Shown here: one piece after another, positions 43,860-52,754 of the stretch
Numbering within the stretch: the stretch's first letter is position 1
Layout of the letters: the number at the start of each line of letters is the position of its first letter
NCBI RefSeq assembly: GCF_002174305.1
Contig: NZ_MIJB01000003.1
Span: 186,001 to 250,000, forward strand
Length of the DNA stretch: 64,000 nt
Origin: Aeromicrobium sp. PE09-221
Lineage (GTDB): Bacteria > Actinomycetota > Actinomycetes > Propionibacteriales > Nocardioidaceae
Reading direction: 5' to 3'
Notes under the pieces: generated by a model
Databases searched by the model: none
Told to the model about the DNA's origin: nothing
What the model saw: the letters and a program-made list of their open reading frames with translations, nothing else
Program-made: the position numbers and the translations under genes

Positions 43860-44977
43860 GCTCGATCTTCAACGCGGTGATGACTCCGCTGTACTACGCG
43901 GTGTCCGGCATCGTGTTGGCATGGCATGAGCTCTTCTCGCTCTTCCTCGATTCGGCGAGCGGCTGGTCGTGGGCGTTGTCGATCGTCGGTCTCACCGTGA
44001 CGATCCGGGCGATGTTGATCCCCCTCTTCGTCCGCCAGATCAAGTCGAGTCGCAATATGCAGCTGTTGCAACCCCAGCTCAAGGAGCTCCGGGAGAAGTA
44101 CGGACACGATCGCGAGCGCTTCGCCCAGGAGCAGATGAAGCTCTTCAAAGACAGCGGCACCAATCCGTTCTCGTCGTGTATGCCGCTGCTGCTGCAGATG
44201 CCGATCTTCCTGTCGCTGTTCCGGGTGATCAACGAGGCCTCGCGCAAGGGGGCCGACGGCGCGCTGGGATTCTTGAGCGCGGAACAGGCACAGGAACTCC
44301 AGAATGCGGAGTGGCTCGGCGGCCGCATCGCCGACACCTTCTTGACCAGCGATCACCTCGAGACCAAGATCATCGCGCTCGTCATGGTCGTGATGATGAG
44401 CGCCACGCAGTTCTTCACCCAGCGCCAGCTGATGGCCAAGAACATGCCCCCCGAGGCGCTGAACGGCCCCTTCGCTCAGCAGCAGAAGATGCTGCTGTAC
44501 ATCCTGCCGATCGTCTTCGCCGTCTCGGGGGTCTACTTCCCGCTGGGCGTGCTGGTTTACTGGACGACGTCGAATCTGTGGACGATGGGCCAGCAGTTCT
44601 ACGTGATCCGCAACAACCCGGCCCCCGGCACTGAGGCGTTCAAGGCGAAGCAGGAGCGCGATCGTCGCAAGGGCAAGGAGCCGCAGATCGACCCCGCGGC
44701 CGCCGCCGCCGAGGAACGCAAGAAGATTGCCCGCGAGGCTGCGGCGCGTCGCCAGCAGCCGAAGAAGCAGTCGCGCAATCAGCGTAAGGGCGCTGGGCAG
44801 CAGGCGAAGAGCACACCGCCGAAGGGGAGCGAAGCCGACGGGTCCGGCTCGTCCTCCAAAGCATCGGAGTCCGCCGGCGAGGCCTCCGACGGCGCGATCA
44901 CGCCGAAGAAGCAGAGCAAGCCGAAGAACTCCCCCTCCAAGGGATCCACCCAGGGCAAGAAGAAGCCCTCGAAGTGA
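43844..44977 (+). CDS. yidC: Membrane protein insertase YidC
   Basis: Insertase of 377 residues from ATG 43844 (AAGGAG upstream, inside the yidD frame). It has the YidC/Oxa1 domain with about five helices (SIVGLTVTIRAMLIPLFVRQ, FSSCMPLLLQMPIFLSLFRV, FPLGVLVYWTTSNLWTMGQQ) and the conserved basic cytoplasmic loop. The last 110 residues are Lys/Ser/Gln-rich, low-complexity and positively charged, likely contacting the ribosome. As in other Gram-positive bacteria it lacks the large periplasmic domain. Confidence 0.95.
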   Translation: MFDFLGSIFNAVMTPLYYAVSGIVLAWHELFSLFLDSASGWSWALSIVGLTVTIRAMLIPLFVRQIKSSRNMQLLQPQLKELREKYGHDRERFAQEQMKLFKDSGTNPFSSCMPLLLQMPIFLSLFRVINEASRKGADGALGFLSAEQAQELQNAEWLGGRIADTFLTSDHLETKIIALVMVVMMSATQFFTQRQLMAKNMPPEALNGPFAQQQKMLLYILPIVFAVSGVYFPLGVLVYWTTSNLWTMGQQFYVIRNNPAPGTEAFKAKQERDRRKGKEPQIDPAAAAAEERKKIAREAAARRQQPKKQSRNQRKGAGQQAKSTPPKGSEADGSGSSSKASESAGEASDGAITPKKQSKPKNSPSKGSTQGKKKPSK

Positions 44978-44990
44978 TGGAGAAGCCGAC

Positions 44991-45470
44991 ATGAGTGATG
45001 CGGATCTGGAACGCGAGGGCGATATCGCCGCGGACTTCCTCGAAGAGCTGCTTGATATTGCCGACCTCGACGGCGATATCGATATCGCGGTCGAAGGGGA
45101 CCGAGCTGCGGTGGAGATCATCGGTGGCTCGGTGGGTCATCTCGTGGGCCGCGACGGTGAGGTGCTGGACGCATTGCAGGAGCTAACGCGGTTGGCTGTC
45201 TATCGAGAGACAGGCGAGCGCAGCAGGCTGATGCTCGATGTCAGTGGCCACCGTGCGCAACGACGTGCTGAGCTGGTCGCGATCGCGGAGGCGGCGATCG
45301 CGGAGGTTCGTACGGGCGTGGAGTCGGTGGCCCTCGATCCGATGACCCCCTTCGAGCGCAAGGTCGTCCACGATGCGGTGGCCGAGGCCGGGCTCAGCAG
45401 CTCCTCTGATGGCTCGGGTTCCAGCCGCCACGTGGTGATCTCCGCTGCGTTGGTCGCTGCCGATGACTGA
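44991..45470 (+). CDS. jag: KhpB/Jag-type RNA-binding protein (KH and R3H domains)
   Basis: Protein of 159 residues from ATG 44991. A KH-like domain (about 25-85; IIGGSVGHLVGRDGEVLDALQELTRL when read through its centre) is followed by an R3H domain (about 90-155; LDPMTPFERKVVHDAVAE with the conserved Arg/His spacing). It is the KhpB/Jag homologue found after yidC, an RNA chaperone tied to envelope growth. Its C-terminus overlaps the rsmG start by eight bases. Confidence 0.92.
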   Translation: MSDADLEREGDIAADFLEELLDIADLDGDIDIAVEGDRAAVEIIGGSVGHLVGRDGEVLDALQELTRLAVYRETGERSRLMLDVSGHRAQRRAELVAIAEAAIAEVRTGVESVALDPMTPFERKVVHDAVAEAGLSSSSDGSGSSRHVVISAALVAADD

Positions 45471-46083
45471 CCCTGTTTCACGTGAAACGGCCCTCGACCG
45501 GTACTTCGGTGATCGGCGCCCGCTGATCGAGTCGTACGCGGCGTTCCTCGAGACCGCCGGTGTCGAGCGGGGGATGATCGGTCCGCGCGAGGCCCCACGG
45601 CTCTGGGAACGGCACATTCTGAACTGCGTGGTGGTCACACCCCGTCTTCCACGAGATGCACGTATCGCAGACGTCGGATCCGGGGCGGGCCTTCCGGGTC
45701 TGGTCTGGGCGATAGCCAGGCCGGACGTCGAGATGACGTTGATCGAGCCACTGCTGAGACGGACACGGTTCCTCGACGAGGCGGTCGAGAGACTGGGCCT
45801 GTCGAATGTGTCGATCGATCGCCGTCGTGCGGAGGACGTCGATGAGGAGTTCGAGATCGTGACCGCGCGAGCAGTTGCCGCGCTCGACAAACTCGGCCGC
45901 TGGTGCCTTCCGCTGGTCGCGCGCGGTGGGGCGTTGTTGGCGATGAAGGGAAGCAGTGCCGAACAGGAGCTCGCGGCCGCGCGTGCCGACCTCGAGTGGC
46001 TCGGAGCGCGCACTATGGTGGTGGAGACCTACGGTGACGATGTGCTCGAGGTCCCGACGACCGTAGTGGAGGTGACCCGATGA
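45463..46083 (+). CDS. rsmG: 16S rRNA (guanine-527-N7)-methyltransferase RsmG
   Basis: SAM-dependent methyltransferase of 206 residues. The SAM site is IADVGSGAGLPGLVWAIA (about 67-84) and the conserved RRAEDVDEEFEIVTARAVA follows. The enzyme methylates G527 of 16S rRNA; its loss causes low-level streptomycin resistance in relatives. A parS-like site lies within codons 4-9 of the gene. Confidence 0.96.
   Translation: MTDPVSRETALDRYFGDRRPLIESYAAFLETAGVERGMIGPREAPRLWERHILNCVVVTPRLPRDARIADVGSGAGLPGLVWAIARPDVEMTLIEPLLRRTRFLDEAVERLGLSNVSIDRRRAEDVDEEFEIVTARAVAALDKLGRWCLPLVARGGALLAMKGSSAEQELAAARADLEWLGARTMVVETYGDDVLEVPTTVVEVTR
45474..45489. promoter_or_regulatory. parS: parS site in the 5' end of rsmG
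   Basis: TGTTTCACGTGAAACG matches the ParB-binding consensus TGTTTCACGTGAAACA at 15 of 16 bases, including the full central palindrome. It lies 0.7 kb from parA and about 3-4 kb from the origin, where parS sites cluster in actinobacteria. Confidence 0.9.
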
Positions 46084-46211
46084 CCCAGGAGAGTCCCCTT
46101 GGCTGGCCGGAGGCCACCACCGGGCCACTCGAGAGGCTGGCCCTCGAGGATTCGGCTGTGCGTGCCGATCCGGTGGGCTGGATGGTTCCACGTGAAACAT
46201 CGAAGGAATGA
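46080..46211 (+). CDS. 43-residue ORF coupled between rsmG and parA
   Basis: ATG 46080 overlaps the rsmG stop as ATGA, and its TGA (46209-46211) overlaps the upstream parA ATG at 46208, again as ATGA. The frame therefore fills the whole gap between the two genes. The peptide starts MTQESPLGWPEATTGPLE and ends PRETSKE, with no membrane helix or known motif. Its last codons contain the second parS-like site. The perfect fit suggests translation and coupling, but there is no similarity I recognise. Confidence 0.5.
   Translation: MTQESPLGWPEATTGPLERLALEDSAVRADPVGWMVPRETSKE
46184..46199. promoter_or_regulatory. parS: Second parS-like site, upstream of parA
   Basis: GGTTCCACGTGAAACA matches the consensus TGTTTCACGTGAAACA at 14 of 16 bases and keeps the CACGTG centre and right arm. 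It ends eight bases before the parA start, so ParB binding there could also repress parAB. Confidence 0.75.
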
Positions 46212-47140
46212 GCATGGAGCAGACTCCGACCGCGGCCGACTTCGCGCGACCTGATTTCGAGGAGGACGCCTCGACTCCCTTGGCGACCCAGGCTCGAGAC
46301 CATGTCGACCTGGTGGAACGGTTGTCGACCGTCGGCGACTTCGGGCCGCCGGCCAGCTCGCGGGTCTTCGTGGTGGCGAATCAGAAGGGGGGCGTCGGCA
46401 AGACGACGACCTCGGTGAATATCGCGGCCGCGATGGCGTTGAGGGGGCTATCGGTGCTGCTGATCGATCTCGATCCGCAGGGCAACGCCTCCACCGCTAC
46501 GAATATCGAGCACGGCAGCGGTACACCCGGCACCTATGAGGTCCTCCTTGACGGCATGTCCATCGATGACGCGGTCCAGAAGGCGCCTGATATCCCCAAC
46601 CTCTCGGTGGTTCCGGCGACCATCGATCTCGCCGGAGCCGAGATCGAGCTGGTGTCGCTCGTCAGCCGCGAGCAGCGTCTGCGTCAGGCCATCGACGACT
46701 ACGTGGACAGTCATGACGTCGACTACGTGTTCATCGACTGCCCGCCCTCCCTCGGGCTGCTGACCGTCAACGCCATGGCGGCAGCGCGGGAGGTGTTGAT
46801 CCCTATCCAGTGCGAGTACTACGCCCTCGAGGGTCTCAGCCAGCTACTGCGCAATATCGAGCTCGTGCAGCGCCACCTGAATCCCGACTTGGACGTCACG
46901 ACCGTCCTGTTGACCATGCATGATGCCCGCACCAACCTTTCCGCCAGCGTCGCGGCAGAGGTGCGTCAGCACTTCGGCGAGCGCGTGCTGCAGACCGCGA
47001 TCCCTCGGTCGGTGAAGATCAGCGAGGCGCCGGGTTACCAGCAGACGATCTTGACCTATGACCCGACGTCGACGGGAGCGCTGTCGTATCTGGAGGCGGC
47101 CCGCGAGATGACGACCCACTATCCGCAGAAGGAGCAGTGA
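46208..47140 (+). CDS. parA: Chromosome partitioning ATPase ParA (Soj)
   Basis: Walker-type partition ATPase of 310 residues. The deviant Walker A is [15 protein letters not shown] (about 57-71), followed by [13 protein letters not shown] and [12 protein letters not shown]. The 55-residue N-terminal extension before the ATPase fold is typical of actinobacterial ParA. ATG 46208 overlaps the previous stop (ATGA), while ATG 46214, two codons on, is better spaced from AAGGA; either may be used. With ParB and parS it separates the replicated origins. Confidence 0.96.
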   Translation: MSMEQTPTAADFARPDFEEDASTPLATQARDHVDLVERLSTVGDFGPPASSRVFVVANQKGGVGKTTTSVNIAAAMALRGLSVLLIDLDPQGNASTATNIEHGSGTPGTYEVLLDGMSIDDAVQKAPDIPNLSVVPATIDLAGAEIELVSLVSREQRLRQAIDDYVDSHDVDYVFIDCPPSLGLLTVNAMAAAREVLIPIQCEYYALEGLSQLLRNIELVQRHLNPDLDVTTVLLTMHDARTNLSASVAAEVRQHFGERVLQTAIPRSVKISEAPGYQQTILTYDPTSTGALSYLEAAREMTTHYPQKEQ

Positions 47141-48024
47141 TGGCGACGCGACCTGGACTGGGACGGGGACTCGAGGCGCTCATCCCCACGTCTCGTGCGG
47201 CAGCGCAGCGGGAGGGACTCGCGGAGGTCGAGGGTGCACGCTTCGCCGAGATCCCAGTGTCGTCGATCCGCCCGAACCCGAAGCAGCCGCGGACGGTCTT
47301 CGATGAGGACGACATGACCGAGCTCGTCCACTCGATCCGCGAGGTGGGCCTGCTGCAGCCGATCGTCGTGCGCGAGTTGGAGGATGATCGCTATGAGCTC
47401 ATCATGGGGGAGCGCCGTTGGCGAGCCCACCAGAAGGCCGAACTCGACACGATCGCCGCGATCGTCCGGCAGACGACGGATGAAGACCTGTTACGCGACG
47501 CGCTATTGGAGAATCTCCACCGCTCGCAGTTGAATCCCTTGGAGGAGGCTGCCGCATACCAGCAGCTGCTGGAGGATTTCGGCTGCACGCACGACGAACT
47601 GTCCGATCGGATCGGGCGCTCTCGGCCGCAGATCACCAACACCATCCGACTCTTGAAGCTCTCACCGGACGTGCAGCGCCGGGTGGCCGCTGGAGTGTTG
47701 TCGGCCGGGCACGCTCGAGCGTTGTTGTCGGTGGCCAGCCCGGAGATGCAGGACCGGCTGGCTCAACGCGTGGTCGCGGAGGGGATCTCGGTGCGCGCCC
47801 TCGAGGAGATCGTGCGCTTCGGCGAGGAGGAGTCCACGCCCGCGGCGCGCAAGCTGAACACCCGTCCGACCTCGCCCAAGGTGGCGGAGCTGTCCCATCG
47901 GCTGTCCGAGCACTTCGATACGCGGGTCAAGGTGCAGCTCGGAAAATCGAAGGGCAAGATCAGCATCGACTTCGCCACCATCGACGACCTGGAGCGCATC
48001 GTCGGCCTCATCGATCCTCGATAA
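47140..48024 (+). CDS. parB: Chromosome partitioning protein ParB (Spo0J)
   Basis: CTP-dependent DNA clamp of 294 residues that loads at parS. The N-terminal Lys/Arg-poor leader [13 protein letters not shown], the ParB/Srx region ([29 protein letters not shown]) and the helix-turn-helix ([24 protein letters not shown]) are all present, then a C-terminal dimer domain. ATG 47140 overlaps the parA stop by one base (TGATG) and is five bases after GGAG; GTG 47137 is an alternative start. Confidence 0.95.
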   Translation: MATRPGLGRGLEALIPTSRAAAQREGLAEVEGARFAEIPVSSIRPNPKQPRTVFDEDDMTELVHSIREVGLLQPIVVRELEDDRYELIMGERRWRAHQKAELDTIAAIVRQTTDEDLLRDALLENLHRSQLNPLEEAAAYQQLLEDFGCTHDELSDRIGRSRPQITNTIRLLKLSPDVQRRVAAGVLSAGHARALLSVASPEMQDRLAQRVVAEGISVRALEEIVRFGEEESTPAARKLNTRPTSPKVAELSHRLSEHFDTRVKVQLGKSKGKISIDFATIDDLERIVGLIDPR

Positions 48025-48035
48025 GTCGACAAATA

Positions 48036-48075
48036 GATAAAGCCCCTTGTAGATACATCTACAAGGGGCTTTATC
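48036..48075. terminator. Perfect 18-bp bidirectional terminator between parB and trxA
   Basis: GATAAAGCCCCTTGTAGA (48036-48053) pairs perfectly with its complement at 48058-48075 around a four-base loop. It lies between the convergent parB and trxA stop codons. A/T-rich ends give U-runs in both directions. Confidence 0.93.
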
Positions 48076-48081
48076 TGGCTA

Positions 48082-48408
48082 TCAGGAGATGTAGTCGCTG
48101 ATCTCCGAGAGGATCGCGGACTTCGGACGGGCGCCGACGATCGATCGGACCACCTCGCCGTTCTGGTAGAGGTTGATGGTTGGCAGGCCGGTGACCCGAT
48201 ACTGTGCGGGCGTGACGGGGTTCGCGTCCGCGTCCATCTTGACGACGGTCAACGAGTCGGCGTGCTCCTTCGCGATCTCCTCGAGGATCGGCGACACCTG
48301 GCGGCACGGGCCGCACCAGGACGCCCAGAAGTCGACGAGCACCGGCCCGTCGGCCTTGAGGACCTTCTCCTCGAAATCGGCATCGGTGACTGCGGCGATG
48401 TCTGTCAT
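48082..48408 (-). CDS. trxA: Thioredoxin
   Basis: Cytosolic thiol-disulfide reductase of 108 residues. ATG 48408 is chosen for its AAGGAG six bases upstream; another ATG at 48429 overlaps the trxB stop. The active site is WASWCGPC, and the cis-proline is in VTGLPTINLY. It pairs with the thioredoxin reductase encoded directly upstream. Confidence 0.96.
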   Translation of the reverse strand: MTDIAAVTDADFEEKVLKADGPVLVDFWASWCGPCRQVSPILEEIAKEHADSLTVVKMDADANPVTPAQYRVTGLPTINLYQNGEVVRSIVGARPKSAILSEISDYIS

Positions 48409-48425
48409 GGGTGCTCCTTCGGTTG

Positions 48426-49397
48426 TCATTCAGTGAGGGCGGCGGCGGGAGCGGGCTCGCCCGCCTCCGCGAAATCTGCGAGATAGCGCTCGGCATCGAG
48501 CGCGGCCGAGCATCCGGTGCCGGCGGCGGTGATGGCTTGGCGATAGGTGTGGTCGACCAGATCGCCGGCGGCGAAGACACCCGGCAGGTTGGTGGCGGTG
48601 GACCCGGGCTGCGTCAGCACATAACCCTCGTCATCGAGGTCGACCTGGCCGGTGAGCAGCTCGGAGCGCGGATCATGGCCGATCGCGATGAACAGGCCGC
48701 TCACCGCAAGGGCGCGCGTCTCTCCCGTGACGGTGTCGCGCAGCGTGATCGACTCGAGATTGCCGTCACCGTGGATGGCGGCGACCTCGCTGTTCCAGGC
48801 GAACTCGATCTTGGGATTGTTCAGGGCACGCTCCGCCATGATCTTGCTGGCGCGCAGCTCATCGCGGCGGTGGACAAGGGTCACCTTGTCGGCGAACCGC
48901 GTGAGAAAGGTCGCCTCCTCGACCGCGGAATCACCGCCGCCGACCACCGCGATCTCCTTGCCACGGAAGAAGAAGCCGTCGCAGGTGGCGCACCAGCTGA
49001 CCCCGTGGCCCGACAGCGTGTCTTCACCATCGATACCCAGCTTGCGATAACCCGAACCCATCGCGAGGATCACGGCATGGGCGGAGAAGGTGCGACCGTC
49101 GGCGAGGGAGACCGTCTTGACCGGCCCGGTGAGGTCGACCGACGTGACATCGTCGGTGATCATCTCGGCACCGAAGCGCTCCGCCTGCGCGCGGAACTTG
49201 TCCATCAGCTCCGGTCCCATGATCCCCTCGGGGAAACCCGGGAAGTTCTCGACATCGGTCGTGTTCATGAGCGCGCCGCCCGCGGTCACGGAGCCCTCGA
49301 AAACCAGCGGATGCAGATTCGCGCGAGCGGCATAGACGGCAGCGGTGTAGCCCGAGGGGCCCGAACCGATGATGATCACATTACGGACGTCGGTCAT
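48426..49397 (-). CDS. trxB: Thioredoxin reductase
   Basis: FAD enzyme of 323 residues that reduces thioredoxin with NADPH. The FAD motif is [18 protein letters not shown], the redox-active pair is CATC (in [11 protein letters not shown], about 133-138), the NADPH motif is [15 protein letters not shown] and the closing FAD motif [10 protein letters not shown]. It lies 17 bp upstream of trxA. Confidence 0.97.
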   Translation of the reverse strand: MTDVRNVIIIGSGPSGYTAAVYAARANLHPLVFEGSVTAGGALMNTTDVENFPGFPEGIMGPELMDKFRAQAERFGAEMITDDVTSVDLTGPVKTVSLADGRTFSAHAVILAMGSGYRKLGIDGEDTLSGHGVSWCATCDGFFFRGKEIAVVGGGDSAVEEATFLTRFADKVTLVHRRDELRASKIMAERALNNPKIEFAWNSEVAAIHGDGNLESITLRDTVTGETRALAVSGLFIAIGHDPRSELLTGQVDLDDEGYVLTQPGSTATNLPGVFAAGDLVDHTYRQAITAAGTGCSAALDAERYLADFAEAGEPAPAAALTE

Positions 49398-49466
49398 GTG
49401 TGGACTCTTCTGTCGAGGACGGAACTATCAGGGAGAACGGTTGAGAGGGCGCAGACATTCCCGATC

Positions 49467-51047
49467 TCAGCGACCGCGCACCGCGACCGCCCGGATCTCG
49501 CCGCGGTACTCGTCGTTGCCGACCTGCGGGAGAGAGCGCAGCCACACGACGACGTACCGGCTGTAGGTGTCCGAGGGCAGGGCGATCGCGGCATCCTCAC
49601 CGGCCCCGTCGAGCACCGCGACCTCGCGCAGCTCCGACAGGTCCGAGGGGGGATCCTGCTGGGTCGACGGCGTCGTCAGGATGGAGATATCCGTCGGGCT
49701 GCCGGCGAGACGCAGCTGCACCTGCTCGACCTGGGAGGGACGCCCGAGGTCGACCACGAGGCCCACACCGTCCTTCAGGCGTCCGAGCGCCGGATCGCCA
49801 TAGTAGGTCGAGGTGTACCAGCCCGTCTCGGCGTCATCGTCGAGGGCGTTGTCGACCAGCTGCGGGTTCTCGGCCCGGTCCGCCCCTTGCGGGTCGAAAT
49901 CGAGGGCGCGCTCGATCGGCAACACGGTCGTCGGAGAGGTGGCCGTGGGCGTGGACTCCAGCGGCGGGCCGCCCTCGCGGGTGGCCTGCTGCACCAGGAG
50001 CGCGAGCACCGCGACGATCGTGACCGTGCCCAGCACGCCGAGGAGCACCAGTCCGCGGTCGCCGCGCGCCGCGGCACGAAGGCGGGCGCGGCGACGTTCG
50101 GCACGTGTCGGAGGGGCCGGCTCGAAGGCCTTGGGGCGTCGGCGCGGGGGCGCCAGGCCCGGAGGGGGACCCGACGGCTCGATCACCGGATCCAGTCGCA
50201 GCAGATCCGGGGAGGACTGACGCGCCTCACCCGTGAAGGCCAGGGGCGGCTCCTCGTCCTCGCCGACGAGATTCAGGACATGGGCGATATCGGCGGCGGT
50301 GGTGAGCGGGGTCTCGTGGTGGCGGGGCGGCTGCCCCAGGATGCGATCGCAGACGGTATCGATGTCCCGGGCCACACCGGCGCGCACCCGGCGGGGACGC
50401 AACAGTCGGCCGTGCTCGGTGGGCGCCGCACGGAGCCCATCGGTGTGGCCACCGGGCCAGCGGCTCACCAGGCAGGCGTACAGGAGCTTGCCGATCGCCT
50501 CGACATCGGCGCGCTCGTAACTCGCCTTGTCCGCCTCGGAGACCTGATGGTCCGCCGGTGCCAGCGCGGTCGCCACGCCGAGGCCGACGATACGCACCGC
50601 CCCGGACTCCTTCAGGAGGATCTGGTGCGGCGTCAGCCGACGGTGGTAAACGCCGTGTGCGTGTGCGTGGGCGATGGCATCGGCGACCTCGGCGATGATG
50701 GTCACAGCCCGCCGGTTCGGAAGTGGCGCCTCCTGCAGCACCTGGCTGAGCGGGACCGCGCGGGCCCATTCGCGGACGATCCCGTGGTAGCCGTCGTCGT
50801 CTTCGATCAGGTCCAGCACTCGAAGGAAGTGATGATCGGTGACCCGCGTGGACTCGCGGGCGGCCTGGAGGAAGTTGGCGGCCCGAGGATCGCTCGCCGG
50901 CAACAACTCGATCCGCACATTGCGATTGAGGACCTGATCGTGCGCGCGCCAGTTCGAGCAACCGAGCCGCTCGCTGACGAGGTCGTGGAGCTCGTAGCGG
51001 TCGGCGATCACGACCCCAGGTGTCAGGGCGCGTCGTTCGCTCGTCAC
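49467..51047 (-). CDS. Membrane-anchored pseudokinase linked to MurJ
   Basis: Protein of 526 residues from GTG 51047 (AAGGAGG upstream). The N-terminal 260 residues have a Ser/Thr kinase fold but lack the catalytic residues: the ATP-lysine strand reads NVRIELL, HRD is replaced by HRR (VYHRRLTPHQILL) and DFG by VGLGVA. A Pro-rich linker, a membrane helix (about 350-372) and an extracellular domain follow; the latter (NPQLVDNALDDDAETGWYTS, VVDLGRPSQVEQVQLRL) resembles a discoidin/galactose-binding fold. In mycobacteria the pseudokinase is fused to the lipid II flippase MviN/MurJ and recruits FhaA. Here it is a separate gene 75 bp downstream of murJ. Confidence 0.85.
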   Translation of the reverse strand: MTSERRALTPGVVIADRYELHDLVSERLGCSNWRAHDQVLNRNVRIELLPASDPRAANFLQAARESTRVTDHHFLRVLDLIEDDDGYHGIVREWARAVPLSQVLQEAPLPNRRAVTIIAEVADAIAHAHAHGVYHRRLTPHQILLKESGAVRIVGLGVATALAPADHQVSEADKASYERADVEAIGKLLYACLVSRWPGGHTDGLRAAPTEHGRLLRPRRVRAGVARDIDTVCDRILGQPPRHHETPLTTAADIAHVLNLVGEDEEPPLAFTGEARQSSPDLLRLDPVIEPSGPPPGLAPPRRRPKAFEPAPPTRAERRRARLRAAARGDRGLVLLGVLGTVTIVAVLALLVQQATREGGPPLESTPTATSPTTVLPIERALDFDPQGADRAENPQLVDNALDDDAETGWYTSTYYGDPALGRLKDGVGLVVDLGRPSQVEQVQLRLAGSPTDISILTTPSTQQDPPSDLSELREVAVLDGAGEDAAIALPSDTYSRYVVVWLRSLPQVGNDEYRGEIRAVAVRGR

Positions 51048-51122
51048 CGCATCCTCCTTCTGATCTCCCCTCATCGTAGGCGCTCCACTCGCACGTCCGG
51101 TCAGGCCACGCCCGAGAGACAC

Positions 51123-52754
51123 CTAGCGGCGTCCTCGCGAGCCCATGAGGCTCGTGAGGACATAGCGCAGCTCGTTCATCCCGAGCACCTCCGCCATGAA
51201 CAGATAGGTCACGGCGCCGACGCCGCCGACCACGATGAGCTGCGTGAGCGCCGTCAGGGCACCGCCCGCCGTCGGCTCGAACAGCACCCAGAGGAGACTG
51301 GTCGCCACCATGACACCGCACATCATGAGGGTGAGCAGCGCCATCTTGAGCAGGAACCACATCATCTCGTGGTCGACGAGGGCCCCCTGGACCCGACGTG
51401 AGAGGAGGGCGAAGGCGATCGCCAGGCCGATGACATAGGACAGGCTCCAGCACACCGCGAGCACGGTGGCGACCCAGATCGGTTCGACCATTCGTGTGGC
51501 CACGACCGCGGTGCCGAGGTTGACCGACATGATCACCAGCTGGATCCAGAAGGGCGTACGGGTGTCCTCCATGGCGTAGAAGCCGCGGAGGACGACGTAG
51601 TGGATCGTGAAGGCCACCATCCCGAGGGCGAATGCGGAGATCGTCATGCCGATCGCCGGGTTCTCGCCGGGCAGGAGCCGGGCCAGCTGGGGCCCGAGCA
51701 CGCCGACGGCGACCGCGATGGGGACCACGAGGCTCATGACGAGTCGCAGGGTGCGACCGATCTCGATGCCGACGCGATTCACCCGCCCTGCCGCCGCATA
51801 GGCTGAGAGCGTCGGGATGATCGCCGTGGCCACCGAGACGGTGATGATGCCGTGGGGCACCTGAGCGAGCAGAAAGCCGAAGTCGTACACGGTCGTGCCG
51901 GCCGCCGGCACATCGCGAGCCCGACCCTCGCTCGTCGCGCGCACACCGAGCCGGGCGATCACGAAGAAGGCGATCTGATTGACGATGATGAAGCCGAGCG
52001 TCCAGGCACCGAGCCGCAGCGTGTGCCCGAGCCCGACGCCGCGGAAGTCGAAGCGCGGCCGGTAACGGAAGCCGACACGTCCCAGGAAAGGCACCAACAC
52101 GGCGGCTTGGATGATGATGCCGAGGGTCGAGCCGATGCCGAGCAGCAGGGACTCGGCCGTGGAGAATCCTCCGGTTCCGTCGCGATCGGCGCCGAAGACG
52201 ACGGCGTAGATGCCGAGCACCACGAGGGCCGTCAGGTTGTTGACGATGGGGGCCCACATCATCGGTCCGAAGCGTTCCCGCGCGTTGAGGATCTGGCCGA
52301 CGAGCACGAAGGCCCCGTAGAAGAACACCTGCGGCAGGCACAGGATCATCAGCAGATAGGCCGACTGGCGCTGGGCCGTGAACTCCGGGGTGAACAGATC
52401 GGCGTAGATGATCCTCATGATCAGCGGCACGGCGAGCATCAGCAGGATCGTGGCACCGAGCAACACCAGCATGCCGAGCGTGATGATGCGATGGGCGTAG
52501 GCGTCCCCGCCGTCGGGGTCATTGCGCATCGCCCGTACCAGCTGCGGCACCAGCACGACATTGAAGACCCCGCCGGCTACGAGGATGTAGAGCGAGTTGG
52601 GTATCGAGTTGGCGGTATTGAACAGGTCGGCGTTGAGAGCCGTGCCGATCACCGCGATCAGCAGGACCGAGCGGAGCAGTCCCGTCGCCCGGGAGACGAC
52701 CGTGCCGAGTGCCATCCAGGCGCTCGCGCGCGCCAATCGGGGAGTGTCAGCCAT
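51123..52754 (-). CDS. murJ: Lipid II flippase MurJ (MviN)
   Basis: Integral membrane protein of 543 residues with about 14 helices. It moves lipid II across the membrane. The N-terminal VVSRATGLLRSVLLIAVIG with the conserved Arg residues and LFNTANSIPNSLY is a clear MurJ signature; PxxxPQVFFYG follows near 130. The start ATG 52754 overlaps the DUF6049 stop by eight bases. Confidence 0.95.
   Translation of the reverse strand: MADTPRLARASAWMALGTVVSRATGLLRSVLLIAVIGTALNADLFNTANSIPNSLYILVAGGVFNVVLVPQLVRAMRNDPDGGDAYAHRIITLGMLVLLGATILLMLAVPLIMRIIYADLFTPEFTAQRQSAYLLMILCLPQVFFYGAFVLVGQILNARERFGPMMWAPIVNNLTALVVLGIYAVVFGADRDGTGGFSTAESLLLGIGSTLGIIIQAAVLVPFLGRVGFRYRPRFDFRGVGLGHTLRLGAWTLGFIIVNQIAFFVIARLGVRATSEGRARDVPAAGTTVYDFGFLLAQVPHGIITVSVATAIIPTLSAYAAAGRVNRVGIEIGRTLRLVMSLVVPIAVAVGVLGPQLARLLPGENPAIGMTISAFALGMVAFTIHYVVLRGFYAMEDTRTPFWIQLVIMSVNLGTAVVATRMVEPIWVATVLAVCWSLSYVIGLAIAFALLSRRVQGALVDHEMMWFLLKMALLTLMMCGVMVATSLLWVLFEPTAGGALTALTQLIVVGGVGAVTYLFMAEVLGMNELRYVLTSLMGSRGRR

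Noticed and set aside
48411..51401. Open frame of nearly 1000 codons on the plus strand opposite trxB, the pseudokinase and murJ
   Set aside because: Antisense shadow of three well-supported genes, with biased composition and no family similarity.
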